Below the pieces are notes generated by a model. That model did no database searches, was not told the DNA's origin, and was given only the letters and a program-made list of their open reading frames with translations. Made by a program: the position numbers and the translations under genes. 64,000 nucleotides of DNA from Bombardia bombarda (lineage: Eukaryota > Ascomycota > Sordariomycetes > Sordariales > Lasiosphaeriaceae), in contig JAULSR010000002.1 in the NCBI GenBank assembly GCA_030512295.1, forward strand, positions 1,674,001-1,738,000, read 5' to 3'. This document shows, piece by piece, positions 59,055 through 64,000 of this stretch (its first letter is position 1; the number at the start of each line of letters is the position of its first letter).

Positions 59055-59621
59055 CTTTCGGTTGTAGATTCTTGTTTTGGAATAATGGGAGAAGAGAGAA
59101 ACCAGCGAGCTTTACTTGCTGTTGCGGGGAAATGGCTGAGTCTGCGACTGACTTTCTTTCGCGAACTGAATGATTGACGGATCGCGGGGTCGAATATTTA
59201 GGTGGGGTTAGTTATGGCAGTCGCCTTGTCTGACGTATTAGTATCACTAACGAAACGCCATAGGCAGTAACACAGAGGCATGCTGTAAATTTGAAGGCGG
59301 ATTGAAGGTTTGTCTTTTCTCCAACCGGTAATTACCACTATCCACCGACCTACCAATCTACCTATTTATACAAGAAAGAAAAACGTCTAACGCTCCTATA
59401 TGCAAGTTCTAACCTTTTTGCCCTACCGTACAGTGATTCTACACCCCTGGCACCACCACATAGCAAGAGTCTATGTATTGTATAATAAGATACAAGAAAA
59501 GATGGCAAATGTTGTCTGTCCATCAAGACCGCCTGGAAAGAAGAACCAGAATCCCGGTTGTTCGCGTCCAGATCCTCGTACTTCTGCAGCTGTAGAGTGG
59601 AGTATGACTACGAAGCATCCG
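59055..59621. other. PDCD5 promoter side and downstream spacer
   Basis: About 570 bp between two minus-strand genes. It should hold the PDCD5 promoter and the 3' UTR of the next gene. No coding frame is supported. Confidence 0.5.
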
Positions 59622-61522
59622 TCAGTCCACAAAGTCCTCTTCCAAGGGTTGCTCTCCTTTCTCCTCGAAAGGTATATACCCGAGCTGTTTATCTGCATGG
59701 GCCAGCCGCTTTGCCTTGATCGCCCACATGATACTCTCCAACGTCGGAACCTTGACACCGACCTCACGGCCGCGCTTGACAAAGTACCCGGTCAGAAAGT
59801 CAATATCGTTGTCCCTGCCCCTGCATATGGCATTACGCATCTTGCTGTCGGCTGTGTTCTGTAGTTTGATCTTTTTCAAGACATCCTTATGTAATGTCTG
59901 GCCGAGACCTAGCCGCTGAAACTTGTCTATGAAGCGGGTTTCGGGAAGACGAGCGACCACATCACATATCTCCGAGACGAGCGTATCCATGAGATGCCTG
60001 GCGTAGGCGTTGTATGGAAGCTTGTCATAGGTGCAGCCCATTAGCGCTGTGAGTGGTTCGCCCACCGCATGGAAGGCCAAGTTGGGCAGCTTGTATCGAA
60101 ACCAGTCACCGTTAGGATGGCCGGTTGCGTTGAGCCCTGGTATTGCCGTTAGGAGTCGAATGAAATTCATTGCTCTCCCAGTGCGTTCGACGGGCGGGTG
60201 ACGCTTGACGATCCGCTGCATGCCTTTTCCTCCGGATGGCATGTACAACGTGAGGTAGAGTCTCCGTGGCTGGATTTCAGCAACCTCATAGTGATGACCC
60301 GCAAACCCTAGCGTGGTTGAGAAATGGCCCAAGAGAAAGATCGGCCTGGTCCCCTCGTCGGGAAAATAGGCATCGATGAGCGCTTCAGCGGCCCCCAGTC
60401 CTTCCTGGATGAGGCAGATTGTCGACCTTTGGTCAAGCCGATGCCTGATGGGACTAAATGCAGCAACAGCGCTGCTAGCCGGCACGGTCATGATAAGATT
60501 ATCAATGAAGCCCCCCTCTGGGACGGGATCCTTCGCAGGATCCCACCTGTATATGCGCTCCCCTATAACCCGCCTATTAACAATTTTCTCGTTGCCTCGG
60601 TATAGGGTCAGCTCGCGGCCGACTTCTCCCCATTTTGCGAACAAGTTGTATCGGTGGATCAAATAGCGCACAGGGGGGATTGATAAGCAGCTGGCCAGAG
60701 TGTGTGCGATATATCGGCCGACAAGATCGCTTCCCATAATGTGAATCTGTTCTGACGCAATCCCTATTGGCCTTCTGTGTGGCATCATATCTCCGGCCTT
60801 AATGTCTGGCGTTTCAGTCGAGTTCTCGGCATTCCGCTCCAGTGGTAGTGCTTTCCAAACTCCCGTTGTGATAGGCTTCTCCACGGGGCTCTCTGCGGCT
60901 GCTGATGACAACGAGCCGGCCGTCTGGGTTGGCTCATCACTCTTCTCTGTGTCTAGCTTCAATTTTGATTTCGTAGACTCGGTCAAAACTTCACTGTTCT
61001 GCTCTGGCAGTAGTCTTTTGGAGTCTCCTGGTGTGACAGGCTCCTCTGCGGGGCTCTCTGCGGTTGTTGGCGATGTGTCAGGTATCTCGGTTGGCTTGTC
61101 GTTCTTCTCTATGTCTAGCTTCGGTCGTGGCGCGGCCGGATTCTCAGTATTCTGCCCCAGCAGTAGATTCTTGAAAGCTTCCAGTGTAGTATGCTCTTCC
61201 GCAAAGCCCTTGACGTCTGTTGATGGCCAAGTGCTGTGCTTGTGGTCGCGCTTGGGCTGAGGCCCCGGCATTGGCCAGCCCCAAGTGTGTGAATCTTTGG
61301 CAGGTAGTTTTCGGATTGGCGGGTGAGACCTAACACTCTCCTGATTCGGAACCTTCTTCGCCTTCTTCGACGACAGCCATCTTCTGGCCCCCCGGCCCGC
61401 CAGAAGGTTATTGCGAGACCATTGTATGTGCCTGCAGAGTATTCGCGCAAACACCCGCGACTGCGGTAAACTCCCCGAGAGATACAGGTTGCCGGATTTC
61501 ACACAGAACCCTGGGAGCTCAT
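59622..61522 (-). CDS. Ketopantoate reductase (ApbA/PanE)-like, mitochondrial
   Basis: Related to 2-dehydropantoate 2-reductase, which uses NADPH to make pantoate for coenzyme A; fungal relatives include Pan5 and mitochondrial Cbs2-like proteins. The long frame runs 61502-59622 but begins with GTG. My model is an 18-nt first exon from ATG 61522 (MSSQGS), a 44-nt intron (61461-61504) and exon 61460-59622, 618 aa. That intron is very short and unproven. The N-terminus RVFARILCRHIQWSRNN, then RRWLSS, fits a mitochondrial signal. Residues about 90-220 are imperfect ~50-aa repeats (LDIEKNDKPTE, LDTEKSDEPTQ). The nucleotide-binding loop is IMGSDLVGRYIAH. The C-terminal ApbA domain has KLPNLAFHAVGEPLTALMG and RGRDNDIDFLTGYFVKRGRE. 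Enzymatic activity is not certain. Confidence 0.85.
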
Positions 61523-62057
61523 GGTACGCGCCGGCTGTGTAGTCGCAAAGGATCGAAGTACCGAAGTGTCGCTTATGGTAGGAGGTTGTCGGTGTTGACG
61601 ATCGGGCGCTGGCTCATTGGCGCGGTGCGGACAATCGAGGTGTAGGGAGTTATGAGGAGTAAAATGCAATGCGGGTGTATCTTGTCGGTCCCAGGCGCAA
61701 GAATCAGACGGTGTCTCCCACTCAGATAACCAAAGACAAATGACGACCCCGAGTCTCGAGATGGTTTTTTTGCATCGATGTTTGGCGCGCATCCGACCCT
61801 GGTAAACCGTAGCTCATTTCAAAAAATTACAGGAGCTATGATTGGCTGAGCCGGCAAAACCAGTCGCACTTTCGGCAGGCAAGTCCAGTCGCCTGGAACC
61901 CAAAATCTCCACTACAAGGCAGATCCCTGTCTGCAGGCTCTCTGTGGCAACGTCTGAATCGCATTTCGCAGGAGAACTGGAAGTGTGTCTCTGGGTTGTC
62001 ATAGCCCAACCGACATTTCTTGAGGCTTTTCTAATTGCGGCTCAGACATTCACCAAA
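61523..62057. other. Divergent promoter region
   Basis: About 0.5 kb between the ketopantoate-reductase-like gene and LRP1. Frames open into it from both sides (61792 on minus, 61842 on plus), but neither shows family features. It probably holds both promoters. Confidence 0.5.
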
Positions 62058-62708
62058 ATGGATATCACCGACATCACGCCCCAGTTAGACCAACTGGATA
62101 TCGACCTAAAACAGCTCCAGGAGGCCTTGAAGCCTCTTCTCGGTGACGTTGGAGATGTCTCATCCAGACTTCCGCTGCTGGACAAGGCCAAGCTATACGT
62201 TTTGTTTTCGTACGCGATAGAGTCGCTGCTTTTCTGTGAGAACCACCCCCCAGTCTTTGCACCCTTCTGGACACCGCTGACGCGACAGCCAGCTTCGTTA
62301 CGCCTCAATGGGGTGGAAACCAAGAATCACGCTATCTTCGCCGAGTTGACCCGCGTCAAGCAGTACTTTGACAAGATCAATGATCTTGAGAACCCTCCCC
62401 CTCCGCGTGAGACGACTCTAAACACGACGGCTGCAATCCGCTTCGTGAGGTCGGATCTGGTAAGCTATTTCTCGTTCCTCCACTGGTTCAACTTCAATGT
62501 TACCGACCCTGATGCTTACCCACTCCAGAGCGATAACAAAGAGGTCCGCGGCAAGTTGACGGAGCAGATTGCGAAAGAGCGCCCAAAAATTGCTGCCAAG
62601 GTGGCTGCTGTTGAGAAGAAACGCCCAGCAGAGGACAAGCGTGTCGACGAGACCCAGAACAGCCTTCCCAAGCGCCCAAAGCATGGCGGCGGAAGGAAGA
62701 GAAAGTGA
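62058..62708 (+). CDS. LRP1: Exosome-associated protein LRP1/Rrp47 (C1D family)
   Basis: Sas10/C1D-family cofactor of the nuclear exosome that partners Rrp6 in processing of rRNA, snoRNA and other transcripts. The model is join(62058..62459,62529..62708), 193 aa, from the first ATG after an A-rich leader (CCAAAATGG). The helical C1D domain covers about 1-140 (LDQLDIDLKQLQEALKPLL, then KAKLYVLFSYAIESLLF and AELTRVKQYFDKI). The 69-nt intron (GTAAGC...CTCCAG) has length 3n without stops, so intron-kept RNA would add 23 residues. Spliced, AAIRFVRSDL joins a Lys-rich tail ending KRPKHGGGRKRK, an RNA-binding or nuclear signal. It is divergent from the ketopantoate-reductase-like gene. Confidence 0.93.
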   Translation: MDITDITPQLDQLDIDLKQLQEALKPLLGDVGDVSSRLPLLDKAKLYVLFSYAIESLLFCENHPPVFAPFWTPLTRQPASLRLNGVETKNHAIFAELTRVKQYFDKINDLENPPPPRETTLNTTAAIRFVRSDLVSYFSFLHWFNFNVTDPDAYPLQSDNKEVRGKLTEQIAKERPKIAAKVAAVEKKRPAEDKRVDETQNSLPKRPKHGGGRKRK

Positions 62709-63507
62709 GCCATGGCTTAAGCCAATGCTTCGTTACCTGGAATGAAGGGCACTTTGCTCCAAGTGACCCTAGAGAGTATTCGATACTCCACAGACTCTTG
62801 ACTCTTCTCATGAGAGAAGCCTTACGGAGGAATACAGGGAACTGCGTCTGTTCCTAATCGAACTGACTGGCTAAAAGGACGGCCAATATTAGCCAAAGCT
62901 GCGGGGAAACGGGTCACAGAATCGGCGCTATTCATCTTATCATATACCCAACTGTTTATATTTCAGTGGATAAGGTTGACTATGACCACTTTATGGTTCG
63001 GCCCTTTGAAGGTTTGGGGTCAAAATGAGAGATGTGGAGGGATGGAGGTCTAGAATAACCATGAGCGAGACTTACAACATCTTCTTATGAAGAGTAGAAA
63101 TGTATTCGGGGAAGGCATTCGACGCTCGACTCTACCACATTCTAGATCAACTATACGCAACCTCAGTTGCAGAATCGATGCACTTGCACTTTTATATGTC
63201 CACCACCCATCTCATGTCTCATGTCATTTCCCTGATCCGACGTTTGCCGGCGCGACTCTACACCTAACCCTGGAGTCGAAGCCGCTGCATCACGCTAGGC
63301 TGAAAAAGGTGGCATCTGGGGCGCCTCTGCGGCCTTTGATTGGCTTCCAGGTCTAGGCCAAGCTCGGGGATGTTCAGGACAGTGAGCCAAGTGGCCAATG
63401 GCAAAATGCCATTCCTTTACCTCCGCAAACTCCCTCGTTCTTCAAACAAACATCACCAACATCACCACCGACAACTCCAGTCCACATCCCCCCAAAAACC
63501 AACCAAA
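62709..63507. other. Intergenic region, LRP1 to MIX17-like gene
   Basis: About 0.8 kb. No gene is supported. The last ~100 bp is rich in CA/ACC words, a typical fungal 5' UTR. Confidence 0.5.
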
Positions 63508-64000
63508 ATGCCTCGTCAAAGATCCTCCGGTGGCGGCAGAGCTCCGTCTCGTCCTACCGTCCCCTCGCGCGCGCCCGCTCCCCAGCAGACCCGCCCCGCG
63601 ACAACATATGCCCCCTCGGCGCAACAACCTCACGCTCCCACTGCTACTCCCCAGACTGCTGCCCCGACCTCTAGCGGTGGCGGCAGTATGCTCGGCAACA
63701 TTGCCAGCACCGCCGCGTAAGTTTTATCCCAACGCTAGCTAGCCAGCCAGCCAGCCAGCCACGCTACAAAGACTTGATTCTCTTCTGTCTGGTTGACAAA
63801 CACTAACCTGGTTCTCTTTTTTTCTCATTACCACAGTGGTGTTGCGATCGGATCCACCATCGGCCACGCCGTCAGCGGCCTGTTTGGCGGCAGCTCCAGC
63901 GCCGCCGAACCCCAGCAGTCGTCCGTCTCGGCGCAGGACCAGAACCAGAACAACAGCAGCTGGGGCAACAACTGCCAGACCGCGACCCAGTCCTTCACCA
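63508..64000 (+). CDS. MIX17: MIX17/CHCHD2-like intermembrane-space protein, 3'-truncated by window edge
   Basis: CHCHD2/10-family proteins are twin-CX9C proteins of the mitochondrial intermembrane space that affect cristae and respiration. The model so far is join(63508..63716,63837..>64000). The Arg/Pro/Ala-rich N-terminus starts MPRQRSSGGGRAPSRP. Exon 1 ends NIASTAA and the 120-nt intron has donor GTAAGT. The conserved hydrophobic glycine segment GVAIGSTIGHAVSGLFGGSS follows. The first CHCH cysteine appears in NNCQTATQSF just before the window ends, so the CX9C part is unseen. The ATG at 63508 follows CCAAA and has no in-frame ATG upstream nearby. Confidence 0.9.
63734..63761. repeat. GCCA/GCTA tetranucleotide repeat in MIX17-like intron
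   Basis: GCTAGCTA followed by five GCCA units, sharing 25 identical bases with the intronic repeat at 58636-58668. Confidence 0.9.

Noticed and set aside
61499..61792. Minus-strand frame from ATG 61792 as the N-terminus of the ketopantoate-reductase-like protein
   Set aside because: It lies mostly in the promoter toward LRP1 and its first 60 residues have no targeting or family features. Only its last ATG (61522) was used, tentatively.
1..64000. A secondary-metabolite cluster or other co-acting gene set
   Set aside because: No polyketide synthase, NRPS, terpene synthase or P450 seen; the genes are unrelated housekeeping functions, and the mitochondrial ones are not adjacent as a block.

Overview
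The window looks like nuclear DNA of a filamentous ascomycete, most likely a Sordariomycete. The genes are split by short GT-AG introns, mostly 57-110 nt. The protein set is typical of Pezizomycotina: a CFEM GPI-anchored wall protein, a Zn(II)2Cys6 regulator, an annexin with a long disordered N-terminus, an RTA1-family membrane protein and small fungal-specific membrane proteins. No operons, CRISPR arrays or phage genes were seen. All gene models come from reading splice sites and reading frames by eye; family names rest on recognised motifs, not on a database search.

Layout. 1-8.8 kb: 3' part of transaldolase (+), a membrane-anchored metallophosphatase resembling Ppn2 endopolyphosphatase (-), the cytochrome oxidase assembly factor Pet191 (-) and an AB-hydrolase steryl-ester/acylglycerol lipase (+). 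8.8-12.6 kb: a degraded stretch with a TTG/TTA microsatellite, a possible coding relic, a multiply frameshifted RTA1 pseudogene and an intact tRNA-Gly(GCC). 12.6-21.9 kb: GPI2/PIG-C (-), an unrecognised secreted or type I membrane protein (+) and an annexin (+). 21.9-43.0 kb is gene-poor: a solo LTR with a perfect target-site duplication, a Zn2Cys6 regulator with two apparent homopolymer frameshifts, and a repeat-rich CFEM protein (-), separated by 5-6 kb stretches with no gene I can support. 43.0-64.0 kb is gene-dense: Vms1/ANKZF1 (-), pirin (+), a DUF7704-like membrane protein (+), a DCAF11-like WD40 protein (+), a CPSF6-like RRM protein (+), a SET-domain methyltransferase (-), COQ4 (+), PDCD5 (-), a mitochondrial ketopantoate-reductase-like protein (-), the exosome cofactor LRP1/C1D (+) and the 5' part of a MIX17/CHCHD2-like gene (+).

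How the genes relate. These are mostly unlinked housekeeping genes. Several act at mitochondria (Pet191, COQ4, the ketopantoate-reductase-like protein, the MIX17-like protein, and Vms1 in mitochondrial and ribosome quality control), but nothing shows co-regulation beyond some divergent promoter pairs.

I found no convincing new multi-gene system. The observations most worth checking are an 11-nt microexon in the PDCD5 gene, the homopolymer frameshifts in the Zn2Cys6 gene, a recurrent palindrome-like TACCTAGGTA / TAGGTACCTA word in non-coding DNA, the solo LTR with an internal hairpin, two stop-free introns of length 3n, and the alternative 3' end of the lipase gene.
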